Positions 42,930-55,624 of a DNA stretch of 64,000 nucleotides are shown here, one piece after another; positions within the stretch are counted from its first letter, which is position 1, and each line of letters begins with the position of its first letter. The translations under genes were made by a program, and so were the position numbers. The stretch comes from Astragalus membranaceus. Lineage: Eukaryota; Streptophyta; Magnoliopsida; Fabales; Fabaceae. The notes under the pieces are model-generated. The model saw only the letters and a program-made list of their open reading frames with translations. It did no database searches and was not told the origin of the DNA. The stretch lies in contig CM076848.1 of assembly GCA_039519185.1 (NCBI GenBank), forward strand, positions 125,992,371 through 126,056,370. The letters run 5' to 3'.

Positions 42930-45113
42930 TGTAACGCCCCGAAAATATTTATCCATTTGTTTATTTAATTAATTGTCTAGGGTTTGGGTCTTGAGAAAAT
43001 AATAGAAATTATTTAGGGATTTTATGTGATAGAATATTAGAAATAATATATGTCTATTATATTTTAATGTGTTGGTACATGATAGGGTTAGTAGTGGCGA
43101 ATTATAAGTAGCTAAGTGGAGGCCCATGATTAAGTCATTAGACTAATGAGAAAGCCCAAGGTGAGTGAGTTAGTCGAATAGGGGTTAAGTTAGGGTTTCA
43201 AGTCATGGTTAGAAAGAAAAGAAAAACCTAATCTAAGGGAGAATAGAGAGAGGGCGGCGGCTAGAGGGTGAGAAGAGAAGAAGATGTGCGCTAATCACAA
43301 GAGAGAAAGAAGGAGAAAAGGGGCGTGAATCAAGACTAGAGTGGAGAGGGCTTGCGACTAGGAGGAAGAGAGAGACAAAGAATTCGTGGTCTTCTATAGC
43401 AAAGGTAAGGGTGGGGTTCTATCTACCTAATAGGTCCTATGAAGGGGTCATATGTGGGGGTTAGGGTTTTGACTTGCGAAGTACAATATATGCTCATGTT
43501 ATCTTTCTATATGATTTGAATTGCTATGTGAACACATGATGTCTTGATGATGACTTTGCATGCATATGAGTTCCTATGTGTTACATGACCTTGTTGATTT
43601 AATTGTCATATGAATGATGTTCCCAGTACCCCTATTTGTGTTGCTGTCTGTGTTGCTGTGGCTGGAACTGGCGCCTAGTACCTGTTTGTGTTGTTGCTGA
43701 TTGCTGAAAGTGGCGCCCTGGCCATGGGCGCCTGCCCCTGTGTGTGTGTTCATGATTCCTGCGCCAGGTTCCCTGTGCCTGGGCGCCAAGGGCGCCTAAT
43801 TTTGGCTGCCCGTGTTGCGTTCCTAAGTTGTGGTTCCGTATAGTTATGTTACCTGGATGTCATTGGTGCTGAGTTTTGGTTGCTAAGTTGCGTATTCTGA
43901 AATGTCACTGGGCCCCCTCCCCTGGGCGCCAGTTTTTCTGTGTTGCGTTGCTCCCCTGGGCGCCAGGATCCCCTTCCTGCGCCAGTTTCTGTGTTGCTGT
44001 GTTGCTGGGCGCCAGGATCCCCTATGGGCGCCAGTTTCTGGATTTGTGTTGCGTTCCCTGTTTTCATTTCAGCGATATCTTTTGATCCAGGAACCCGATT
44101 GAAATGTTTTAAAATGCTTGGAAAGCTTATTCAGAGGCCTAACTGAATATTCTATTTTTAAGGCAAAACGATATATTTTGTGAATGGGTGTTGGCGCCCT
44201 TTGCGCCCTCTATCATGTCGTTTCGTTGTGGTCGTTGTATGTTGTTGTTAATGATGTTATTGTTAATGATATTGATGTTAACCATGTTAGTCGATTGTTA
44301 CATACGTTGGATTTCCCATATATATGAGCGTGGATTATGTCGTTGCCGTTGATGTTGTTAAATGTTGTTATTGCTGTTGGCGTCCCATCTTACGTCGTTG
44401 TTGTGATTTGGTGTCGTAGGCCTATGGCCAGTGTTGTGTATTGCGTCGTTGTCATGATTTTATGTCGTAGGCCTATGGCCAGTGTTGTGCATACCCGTTG
44501 CGTCGCATGCATATCATGTGGATTAGGCTTCGGCCAGCGTTGTGGATTAGGCTTCGGCCAGCGTTGTGATTTAGGCCTATGGCCAGCGTTGTGACTCGGT
44601 ACCGCATGCATGTGCATTCCATACTGCATGATTGACTAGTGAAATTATGTGACTATTTGTGACGAGATGAATGTGATGACCTGACCGAATGCATATTGCT
44701 TTTCATACGATTTATTAGATAGTGTGATATCTCACCCCTTCTGTTTGAATGTTACCCCTATGTTGGTAACGTGCAGGTAATAGCGAATGAAGGCGGAGTA
44801 CCTTCATATAGTCAGGTCGGTGTCGTCGCTCTGATACGTAGCACTCGGGCGGATGAACGCTCATTTATATTCCTTATGTCGTTACATTTGTTGAACTTAA
44901 GTTTATGGCCGTTATGACTATACATGTTGTGAACCTTTTGGAGTTTTATCGTTAAGTTGAACCCTTGATTTTTCCGCTGCATGTTAAATGAAAGTCAGTT
45001 ATTTTTGAAGTATGATTTCGTTGGCGAATTTCGGTTGAAAATTGTAGCGCTCAAAATGATTTTTGAAACTCTGATTTATTTAGTAATTTGCCGGGTAGAT
45101 TTTGGGTGTTACA
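42930..45113 (+). repeat. 5' LTR of F2
   Basis: 2184 bp; PBS TGGTATCAGAGC follows at 45118-45129. Two minisatellite units at about 43920-44045. Confidence 0.92.
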
Positions 45114-45231
45114 ATAGTGGTATCAGAGCCAGGTTTGTCCGTCAGGCCAAGTCGTCGAGTCGTTGTGTCAATTAGCGACCAACTATTGTCTTTCATCCTA
45201 ACTGTTGTTTCTGTTGTAGCTTTGAATTGAG

Positions 45232-46292
45232 ATGGCGGGGAGAAACGACACTGCGATTGCTGCTGCCTTGGCTGCCATGGCTCAGGCCGTGCAGAATCAG
45301 TAGAATGCTGGAGAGAACGTTGGGTTTCGGAGTCTGACTACATTCCAGAGAGAGAATCCGCCCACTTTCAAGGGCAAGTATGATGATCCAGGTGGAGCTT
45401 TGGCCTGGTTAAAGGAGATTGAGAGAATTTTTAGAGTGATGGACTGCACTGGGGAGCAGAAGGTCCGTTTTGGTACGCACACGTTGGCAGAGGAGGCCGA
45501 CAATTGGTGGTTGGCTACTAGACAGAGGTTAGAGTCTGCACAGGAGGAGGTTACTTGGGAGGTGTTCAGCAGAGAGTTTCTGATGAAATATTTCTGGAAG
45601 ATGTCCGAGGGAAGAATGAGATAGAGTTTTTAGAGCTGAAGCAAGGTGGCATGTCTGTGACTGAGTATGCGGCGAAGTTCGTGGAGCTGGCGAAATTCTA
45701 CCCACACTATAGTGGGGCTACAGCTGAGTTCTCTAAATGTATTAAGTTCGAGAATGGTTTGAGGCCTGAAGTTAAAAAGGCAATTGGTTACCAAAAGATC
45801 CGTGTGTTCGCTGACCTGATAGATAGCTGCAGGATTTTTGAGGAAGACAGCAATGCGCATCGCAAGATTATGGGTGAGAAGAAGGACAAGCGTCAGGATC
45901 GGGGGAAGCCGTATGATGTTCCGGCTGGAAGAGGTGGATCGAGAGTCGCTGAGGACCAGAAGGCTAGTGGGGGAGAAGCTCCTACTGGTATTGTGTGTTT
46001 CAAATGTGGCAAAGATGGTCACAAGAAAGCTGCATGCAACATTGGGGATACGAGGTGTTATCGTTGTGGCAAGCCTGGGCATGAAGCGCCCGCATGTATG
46101 CATAAGGGAATGATTTGTTTCAACTGCAACGAAGAAGGGCACATCAGTAATCAGTGTCCGAAGCCGAAGAAGGAGCGAGCTAGTGGAAGGGTGTTCGCGT
46201 TGGCAGGTAAAAAATTTCGAGGACAAAATTCTTTTAAGTGGGGGAGAGTTGTAACGCCCCAAAAATATTTATCCATTTATTTATTTAATTAA
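45232..46292 (+). pseudogene. gag of F2, broken
   Basis: Start 45232, in-frame TAG at 45301-45303, one-base shift near 45589, three CCHC knuckles at about 45997-46158, stop in the LTR. Same lesions as F1. Polypurine tract at 46237-46249. Confidence 0.88.
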
Positions 46293-48598
46293 TTGTCTAG
46301 GGTTTGGGTCTTGAGAAAATAATAGAAATTATTTAGGGATTTTATGTGATAGAATATTAGAAATAATATATGTCTATTATATTTTAATGCGTTGGTACAT
46401 GATAGGGTTAGTAGTGGCGAATTATAAGTAGCTAAGTGGAGGCCCATGATTAAGTCATTAGACTAATGAGAAAGCCCTAGGTGAGTGAGTAAGTCGAATA
46501 GGGGTTAAGTTAGGGTTTCAAGTCATGGTTAGAAAGAAAAGAAAAACCTAATCTAAGGGAGAATAGAGAGAGGGCGACGGCTAGAGGGTGAGAAGAGAAG
46601 AAGAGGTGCGCTAATCACAAGAGAGAAAGAAGGAGAAAAGGGGCGTGAATCAAGACTAGAGTGGAGAGGGATTGCGACTAGGAGGAAGAGAGAGACAAGG
46701 AATTCGTGGTCTTCTATAGCAAAGGTAAGGGTGGGGTTCTATCTACCCAACAGGTCCTATGAAGGGGTCATATGTGGGGGTTAGGGTTTTGACTTGCGAA
46801 TTACAATATATGCTCATGTTATCTTTCTATATGATTTGAATTGCTATGTGAATACATGATGTCTTGATGATGATTTTGCATGCATATGAATTCCTATGTG
46901 TTACATGACCTTGTTGATTTAATTGTCATATGAATGATGTTCCCAGTACCCCTATTTGTGTTGCTGTCTGTGTTGCTGTGGCTGGAACTGGCGCCCATGG
47001 CGCCCAGTACCTGTTTGTGTTGTTGCTGATTGCGGAAAGTGGCACCCTGGCCATGGGCGCCTGCCCCTGTATGTGTGTTCCTGATTCCTGCGCCAGGTTC
47101 CCTGTGCCTGGGCGCCAAGGGCGCCTAATTTTGGCTACCCGTGTTGCGTTCCTAAGTTGTGGTTCCATATAGTTGTGTTGCCTGGATGTCATTGGTGTTG
47201 AGTTTTGGTTGCCAGGTTGCGTATTCTGAAATGTCACTGGGATCCCCTCCCCTGGGTGCTAGTTTCTGCCTGCGCCAGTTTTTATGTGTTGCGTTGCTCC
47301 CCTGGGCGCCAGGATCCCCTTCCTGCGCCAGTTTCTGTGTTGCTGTGTTGCTGGGCGCCAGGATCCCCTTCCTGCGCCAGTTTCTGTGTTGCTGGGCGCC
47401 AGGATCCCCTTCCTGCGCCAGTTTCTCTGTTGCTGTGTTGCTGGGCGCCAGGATCCCCTATGGGCGCCAGTTTCTGGATTTGTGTTGCGTTCCCTGTTTT
47501 CATTTCAGCGATATCCTTTGATCCAGGAACACGATTGAAATGTTTTAAAATGCGTTGGAAAGCTTATTCAGAGGCCTAACTGAATATTCTATTTTTAAGG
47601 CAAAACGATCTATTTTGTGAATGGGTGTTGGCGCCCTTTGCGCCCTCTATCATGTCGTTTCGTTGTGGTCGTTGGATGTTGTTGTTAATGATGTTATTGT
47701 TAATGATATTGATGTTAACCATGTTAGTCGATTGTTACATACGTTGGATTGCCCATATATATGAGCGTGGATTATGTCGTTGCCGTTGATGTTGTTAAAT
47801 GTTGTTATTGCTGTTGGCGTCCCATCTTACGTCGTTGTTGTGATTTGGTGTCGTAGGCCTATGGCCAGTGTTGTGTATTGCATCGTTGTCATGATTTTAT
47901 GTCGTAGGCCTATGGCCAGTGTGGTGATTTACGTTGTTGTTGTGCCGATATGTGATTGTGTTTGACATGTTGTGCATACCCGTTGCGTCGCATGCATATC
48001 ATGTGGATTAGGCTTCGGCCAGCGTTGTGGATTAGGCTTCGGCCAGCGTTGTGATTTAGGCCTATGGCCAGCGTTGTGACTCGGTACCGCATGCATGTGC
48101 ATTCCATACTGCATGATTGACTAGTGAAATTATGTGACTATTTGTGATGAGATGAATGTGATGACCTTGCCGAATGCATATTGCTTTTCATACGATTTAT
48201 TAGATAGTGTGATATCTCACACATTCTGTTTGAATGTTACCCCTATGTTGGTAACGTGCAGGTAATAGCGAATGAAGGCGGAGTACCTTCATATAGTCGG
48301 GTCGGTGTCGTCGCTCTGATAAGTAGCACTCGGGCGGATGAACGCTCATTTATATTCCTTATGTCCTTACATTTGTTGAACTTAAGTTTATGGCCGTTAT
48401 GACTATTCATGTTGTGAACCTTTTGGAGTTTTATCGTTAAGTTGAACCCTTGATTTTTCCGCTGCATGTTAAATGAAAGTCAGTTATTTTTGAAGTATGA
48501 TTTCGTTGGCGAATTTCGGTTGAAAACTGTAGCGCTCAAAATGATTTTTGAAACTCTGATTTATTTAGTAATTTGCCGGGTAGATTTTGGGTGTTACA
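46250..48598 (+). repeat. 3' LTR of F2
   Basis: 2349 bp with four minisatellite units at about 47240-47476. Confidence 0.92.
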
Positions 48599-49370
48599 CA
48601 GACTACCTAGACTTCAACTTTCCAGGAAACAATTTTAATCTGGAGTTGAACAACAACACATCCCCTCCTTCAGTCAGCTCCCTTTTGAGCAATTTCTGGT
48701 CATGCCATACTTTAGTTTTTTCTTTGTAGATTGCTGCATTTTCATAGGCAAAGTGCCTAATTTCTTCTAATTCATTCAATTGAAGCAATCTAGCACCTCC
48801 TGCTTCCTTGTAGTCAAAATTGAGTTTTTTCAATGCCCAATGGGCTTTGTGTTGGAGCTCAATTGGTAAGTGACAGGATTTTCCATAAACCAACCTATAA
48901 GGAGACATCCCTAGAGGTGTTTTAAAAGCAGTCATATAGGCCCACAATGCATCATCTAGATGGATTGTCCAATTCTTTCTTGTAGGCCCTACCATTTTCT
49001 CCAGCATTCTCTTTATTTCTCTATTAGATAACTCAGTCTGACCACTAGTTTGTGGGTGGTAAGCAGTGACAATTTCATGCTTGACTCCATATTTAGCCAA
49101 GAGAGTCTCAAGTAATTTATTACAGAAATGAGAACCCTCATCACTTATAATGGCTCTTGGAGTTTCAAACCTTGTAAATATATTTTTCAACAAAAATTTG
49201 CTCACAGACTTTGCATCATTATTGGGTAGAGCAACAGCTTCTACCCATTTTGAAACATAATCCACAGCTACAAGGATGTACAGACTTCTATGAGAAGGGG
49301 GGAAAGGTCCCATGAAATCCATTCCCCAAACATCAAAGAGTTCTATCTCTAAGATGTTTGTTAATGGCAT
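48599..49370 (-). pseudogene. E integrase catalytic core
   Basis: WGMDFMGPF, ISDEGSH and TELSNREI motifs present; cut by F2 at the C-terminal side and by an in-frame stop at the zinc CxxC (about 49404). Confidence 0.85.
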
Positions 49371-49406
49371 CTCATGCCTGCTTGATATGTTCCCAGTTCT
49401 CTGGCA

Positions 49407-50558
49407 TCAATCACAGCCTTTTACAAAGTCTTGACCATTTTTAAAAAGTGTAGGCCAATAGTAACCTGATTGCAATACCATTGCAGCAGTTCTGATCCCA
49501 CCAAAATGTCCACCACATGGTGCAGAATGGCAGTGCTGTAGCACATGATCTTGCTCTTCCTCTGCAAGGCATCTCCTCATCAATTGGTCTTGGCATTTCT
49601 TGTAGAGAAAAGGTTCATCCCAATAATATTGTTTCACTGTGTGGAAGAACCTTCTCTTCTGCTGATAGTTCATCTCAACAGGCACCACCTTGCTTACTAA
49701 AAAATTTGCTATGTCAGCATACCAAGGTGTTGCAGGTTCAGGCGCTACAGCGTCTAGCATTTTAGCGCTAACCGCTGCAGCGGTTGATGCTTCAGTAGCT
49801 TTTGCCAATAGCTGTTCATCTGGAAAGTGTTCTTTGATCTCTCCTCCTGCTGTACCTGCATTTTCTCTTTCTATTCTAGATAGATGATCAGCAACTTGGT
49901 TCTCCACTCCCTTTTTATCTCTAATTTCTAAATCAAACTCTTGGAGTAGTAGAACCCACCGTATTAGCCTTGGCTTTGCATTTTTTTTTGTGATCAAGTA
50001 CTTGATGGCAGAATGGTCAGTGAAAACAATTACTTTTGTACCAACCAAGTACGATCTAAACTTGTCAAATGCAAAGACAACAGCCAATAATTCCTTTTCA
50101 GTAACTGTGTAATTCAGTTGAGCCTCTACAAGTGTTCTACTAGCATAATAAATTGAATGGAAAATTTTATCATACCTTTGCCCAAGCACAGCTCCAATGG
50201 CAAAGTCGCTAGCATCACACATAAGCTCAAAAGGCTTACTCCAGTCAGGAGCTATAATAACAGGTGCAGTTATTAGAGCTTTCTTCAGTTTCTGGAAGGC
50301 TTGCATGCATTGTTCATCAAATATGAAAGGGACATCATGCTGTAGCAGTTGACACGGGTTTGGAGATTTTTGAAAAATCTTTGATGAACCTCCTATAGAA
50401 TCCAGCATGCCCAAAAAGCTTCTTATGCCCTTAATGTTTGTTGGAGGAGGTAGCTTCTCAATGACCTCTATCTTGGCCTTGTTCACTTCCAGCCCCTTCT
50501 TGGATATTCTGTGACCAAAAACAATTCCCTCTTGCACCATAAAGTGGCCTTTTCCCAA
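49407..50558 (-). pseudogene. E RNase H and integrase zinc domain
   Basis: 383-codon open segment: end of RT (VQEGIVFGHRISKKGLEV), then RNase H (CDASDFAIG, TEKELLAVVFA, FTDHS, VADHLS), the linker and the HHCC start. It includes the LGMLDSI reading of the RT lesion shared with A, after which the expected residues are lost for about 10 codons. Confidence 0.85.
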
Positions 50559-51494
50559 TTTAGCACAAGGTTTGTTTCTTCACACCTAATCAGAATTTTT
50601 TCCAAGTTGGATAAGCACAAATGGAATGTTTCCCCAAACACAGAGAAATCATCCATGAAAACTTCCATGGATCTCTCAATGAAGTCAGAGAAAATTGCCA
50701 TCATACACCTCTGAAAAGTGGCAGGTGCATTACACAATCCAAATGGCATCCTCCTAAATGCAAAGGTGCCATATGGGCATGTGAATGTAGTCTTTTGCTG
50801 GTCTTCAGGGATTATTTCTATTTGATTATAACCAGAGTAACCATCAAGAAAGCAATAAAATTCTTTACCTGAAAGTCTATCCAGCATTTGGTCAATAAAA
50901 GGCAATGGGAAATGGTCTTTCCTTGTAACCGTTCAACCTCCTGTAATCCATGCATATCCTCCATCCTGTTACCTTCCTGGTTGGCAGCAGTTCATTTACT
51001 TCATTTGTGATTACTGTTACCCCTCCCTTCTTTGGAACACACTGCATAGGACTAACCCATGCACTGTTTGAGATAGAATAAACAATACCTGCATCCAACC
51101 ACTTGATGATCTCTTTCTTCACCACCTCTTTCATGATAGGGTTCAGCCTCCTTTGCCCTTCAATGCAGTTCTTCGAGTCTTCTTCTAACACCATCATGTG
51201 CATTCAGATGGTGGGACTTATTCCCTTAATATCAGACATCTGCCACCCAATTGCTCTTTTATGTCTGAGCAGTGTATCAATCAAATCTTGCTCTTGTTGT
51301 TCAGAAAGATCAGAAGCTATTATAACTGGCAAAGTGCTATTTTCTCCCAGATATGCATACTTGAGATGGGTAGGCAACTCCTTCAGATCAAGAGTAGGTG
51401 GCTGTTCAGTAGAAGGCAGATTCTCCTTAATGTCAGAATCTTGCTCTAGAGATTCATACTTCCTTGCCCAAATCTCCTTTGTTGTTAGTTCCAC
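50483..51494 (-). pseudogene. E reverse transcriptase, three frames
   Basis: Segments 51494-51204 (RT start), 51203-50892 (PKKGGVTVITNE, CMDYRRLN) and 50905-50483 (LDGYSGY, FGLCNAPATFQ, catalytic FMDD). There is a stop between the first two, a short deletion near 50927 and a one-base loss near 50549. Confidence 0.85.
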
Positions 51495-51569
51495 CTCTTC
51501 TGCAATTTCTGAGTCAGATTCTGAATCTTCAGTGCTGTTTAATAACTGCTCCAGATGATCAGTGCTGTC

Positions 51570-52415
51570 CTAGAAATGATCCTGAACAACTTGGTCAAGG
51601 GCAGTCACAAATAAGCACTCTTCTGCATTGGGGTCTGGAAACTTCATGGCATTGAGGACATTGAATCTGACTTCTTGGTCATTGACTCTCATGGTCAATT
51701 CTCCTCTTTGCACATCTATCAGAGTTCTTCCAGTAGCCAGGAATGGCCTCCCCAATATTATAGGCACTTCTTTATCAGCTTCAAAATCCAGAATAACAAA
51801 GTCCACTAGGAATACAACTTTGTTCACTTTGATTAGAACATCTTCTAATATTCCTTCTGGATAAGCAAGGGTCCTGTCAGCTAGCTGTAGAGTGACTGAG
51901 GTAGGCCTGGCAGTTCCCACTCCTAGCTGTGTGTATATTGACTTGGGCATTAGATTTATGCTAGCACTCAAATCACATAGAGCACGGTCTCAGTAGAAAT
52001 TCCCAATGGAACATGGAATAGTGAAACTGCCAGGATCCTTAGATTTAAGTGGGAGCTTGTTCTGCATCATCATGCTGCACTCCCCAGTCATTGCTACAGT
52101 TTCAAACTCCCCAAGCCTTCTCCTCTTGGTGAGCACGTCCTTCATAAACTTTGCATAGTTGGGCATTTGTTGGAGAGCCTCCACCAAAGGAACATTAATA
52201 TGCAACTGTTTGAGGACTTCTAGGAATTTGTTGAACTGCTTGTCTTCCTGAGCCTTTCGAAGTCTTTGAGGGTATGGAGGGTCAGAATATGTTGGAATAA
52301 TTCTGGGTGGTGGTGGTATCTTTTCAGCCACAGGCGCTGTAGCGTTAGGTTTAGGCGATGTAGCGTCTGTTGCGGGTTCTTTTTGTTTTTCAGAGTTTTT
52401 GTTTTTTTTCATCAT
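51570..52415 (-). pseudogene. E protease with mutated active site
   Basis: 52415-51990 gives the pre-protease region and ends in a stop (GNFY then TGA). 51971-51570 continues. The active site reads D-L-S-A where A has D-L-G-A, so the invariant Gly is lost. A stop separates it from the RT linker. Confidence 0.85.
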
Positions 52416-54047
52416 CTGAAACAGCTGATGGTCCTGTCAAATCTTTCCCACTCCTTAAAGATATAGCTTTAACATGCTCTTTCCCTGTAGTATTTGAAGT
52501 TGAAGCTTCTGTAGTGGATGGTAATGATCCACTAATTCTCTGGGTAAGAACATTGGCTATTTGCCCCATTTGTATTTCCAGGTTTTTGATGGAAGCTTCA
52601 TGAGTTTTCAGGGTTGTCTTACAGTCACTCATAAAGCCTTTTAACAAACCTTCCAATGAATTATCTACAGTAGGGGTATTCTGTCTTTGGTAGTTCTAAG
52701 CAGAGAATCCTGGTGGATTTGCTGGAGCACTGTATGTTGGTACTGTAGCATTGTTGGCTCCCCATCTGAAGTTGGGGTGATTCTTCCAACCAGGATTATA
52801 AGTATTTGAGTAGGGATTATTATTCTTGTTGAATCCCACAAAATTCACAGAGACAGGATTACCTGGACAGTTTTCATAGAGATGCTCTCCCCCCACAATA
52901 AACACAGCTAGTTGAACCTGGAGCAGCTTGCTCTATAACAGTCATAATTGGCTTAACGGGCGCTGTAGCGGTAACCGCTGCAGCGTTAAAGGTACTCATG
53001 CTTTTTATCATATTGGTGAGGGAAGCAACCTGAGCTGACAGAGCTGAAACTTCACTAATTTCATGGACACCAGCTACCTTTTTCTGTAAAGCTAGCCTTT
53101 CTGTGGGCCATTGGTAGCTATTGGTGGCAATGTCATCTATTAAGTCACAAGCTTCATTATAGGAAGTTTTCAGTAGTACTCCACCAGAAGAAGAATCAAG
53201 CATTAGTCTGGTATGGGGATCCAATCCATTGTAAAAAGTCTCCATCTGAATGATCACTGGAATACCATGCTGGGGACATCTTCTCAACAGTTCTTTCCAT
53301 CTCTCCCAGGCTTCAAATAGTGTTTCAGAATCTTTTTTTTTTGAATGCAGTAACTTCATTTCTCATTCTTGCATTTTTACTAGGGGGAAAATATTTTGCC
53401 AAGAATTTCTCAGTCATTTCATTCCAAGTATGGATAGAGTTAGGCTCTAGAGAAGTTAACTAGGCCTTTGCTCTATCTTTCAAGGAATAAGGAAAATTTT
53501 TTAGCCTGAATGCATCATCACTTACCCCTGGAATGATGAAGTTACTGCAAACCTCCAAAAAGTGTTTCAAGTGTAGGTATGGGTCCTCTTGTGGAGAACC
53601 ACCAAACTGACCTACTGTTTGGAGCATCTGGAACATCATGGGTTTGAACTCAAATTGAGCTGTTTGAAGAATAGGCCTAGGTATGCTTGTCTCCATGGTT
53701 AGTGGATCAAACACAGCATAGTCCCCCATGGGTCTGTCCCTGTCATTTACCATGTCAGCTGGGCCTTGATTTATGAATTGTTGCCTATACCGGTCTTCAT
53801 CATTATGCAATGTAGGAGTGGGCGGGTTATATCCTCTACCTCTTCCTCCTGGATCAGATCTTCCTCTACCCTGGTTAAATCTACCACCCAGGGTAGTACC
53901 TCTGCCTGAGTTTGTTCTGCCACCTTGTTCAGACATTGTGGGTCTAAGCTGTCTTAGACTTTGAAGCTGTCTCAGTCTCCTAAATCTCCTTTCTGGTTCT
54001 GGATCCAACTCAAACTCTGGTGGTTGGGACCTGTGTCTCCTGGGCAT
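52390..54047 (-). pseudogene. gag: E gag with multiple lesions
   Basis: Starts at 54047 (MPRRHRSQPPEFEL). A Trp-to-stop change at 53460 follows AKA. One extra base in a T-run (53333-53342), one extra C in the knuckle (52887-52893) and a Gln-to-stop at 52696 complete the damage. The domains are those of A's gag. Confidence 0.86.
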
Positions 54048-54144
54048 GCGCTGTAGCGTCTACCGCTGTAACATCAAGAAACAACACACCAGTGTAAAAC
54101 CTTCACTAAAATTACTAACAACTTAAACAAGGAAATTAAATGCA

Positions 54145-54163
54145 ATCCCCGGCAACGGCGCCA
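54145..54163 (-). other. Primer-binding site of E (tRNA-Asp)
   Basis: Plus strand ATCCCCGGCAACGGCGCCA, identical to A. Confidence 0.92.
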
Positions 54164-54169
54164 AAAACT

Positions 54170-55619
54170 TGTTGTGCGAAATATTAGATGTGCAAGTATA
54201 CACAATCGCAGCAAGTAATACAGTGATAAAATAGAGATCGTTCCCACAGGGAGTGGAATTAATCTAGTAGTTTAAGCAATTAGCAATTTAATGGAACAAG
54301 TTAAGTAACAAATAAAAGTGTGGAGTTGTAAACATAATGGGTTTTGATAAAACAGTATTGAATTAAGAGTATTTAAGAGTGAGTTGGATAGCTCATTAGT
54401 TATGTAAATTCCCAAGAGTAGTGTTCTATAATATTAGACGCTGTAGCGTTAAGCGCTGTAGCGCTACAGAATCGTTAAATGTTGTAGGGCCATCGTGGCG
54501 TGCCTTTCAGTCACTATCGTCAGGGCTATGTTACAAGACTCCTATGTCTAGGCTCTAAATAAGTTTTACCCCTGTATATTAAGTTCATTACAGCATTTAC
54601 CTTATGAACTATTACTTCCCTATGTCTAGGGTTAAGTACACTTCATTTAAATGTCTTTAAATGGTTTTTCATTCATATCATTCTTTGAGTTCTCTTTGTG
54701 AACCATGTCTGTACCCACAAAGTCCCCCTTATTCTAGTTGATCATTCCCAAAACAATGTTGAAAGCATTATAACGCAAGGAATGAAACGCAAACATCATA
54801 ATATTATATAAAAGCTACTCAAGGTTCATTACAAACTAAGAGAAATCCAACTACAAAGTGATTTAGCTCATGACAAGCTTCATCATCGCAATACAAACAA
54901 ACAAGCTTATATTACCGTAGGTAGAGAAGAGGAGAATGGTTGCAAAAGATGCACTCCAAGAATCCCAAGTCATATACGTTGGATGAAGCTATGGCGTGAG
55001 CAAACCTTGAATGGAATCTAAAAACTATACTAAAAATAAAAGCTTCAAGAGTGGAATAACAATGGAAGAAGACTAAGGTGTCAAGATAGCTTTTTTCTAT
55101 GTTACAAAACTCTCTACGTATGAATAATTATATATCAAGAAGAGGATGGACTAGATATATATCCCCTAATAGATATCTTAATAATTAGATATTATCCTAC
55201 TTATCCATAAAGCCACTTTACAAAAAGGTGTGATGATTAAAATCACCAACTATCACATGGGCTTCAATTAGGAGGCGCCAAGTGTATTTTTGCACCCACT
55301 TGGAGGTCAAAATGTCATGCTGAGAAGAAGAGGATCAGATTGATGACTCATCATTCAGCAAGTGGCTTCACAAATATCCAAGTGGTGCAGGTTCCTTAGC
55401 GCTGTAGCGCTTACTGCTGGCCTACCGCTGCAGCACTCAGGCAAAACATCAAAATATTCACAAAGGCATCTATTATGCCCAATATTTATGAAATTAAATC
55501 TAAACCTATGTTAATACATTCAATTACATATTTACATATGAAAGTACTAAAATTACTTGAGAACTCAGTTTGATTTATGTAGTAAGGGCATAAATAACTT
55601 ATATAAATATGAGTTATCA
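54170..55619 (-). repeat. 5' LTR of E
   Basis: 1450 bp, TGTTGTGCG...TTATCA. Confidence 0.93.
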
Positions 55620-55624
55620 CGCAC

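Larger units (their letters stand above)
42930..48598 (+). mobile_element. F2: gag-only LTR retrotransposon (second copy of F1)
   Basis: Same structure as F1: LTRs 42930-45113 and 46250-48598, with TSD cagac at 42925-42929 and 48599-48603. Nearly identical to F1, including the gag stop and frameshift. Confidence 0.93.
37423..55619 (-). mobile_element. E: Athila-type Ty3/gypsy element, complete but defective
   Basis: 18,197 bp including nested F2 and a MITE. LTRs 37423-38871 and 54170-55619; flanks 37418-37422 and 55620-55624 are both cgcac. PBS, gag, protease, RT, RNase H, integrase, third ORF and polypurine tract follow on the minus strand. The LTRs differ by about 20 bases in 1450 by eye (about 1.4%). 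Nearly every coding domain has a stop or shift. Confidence 0.95.
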
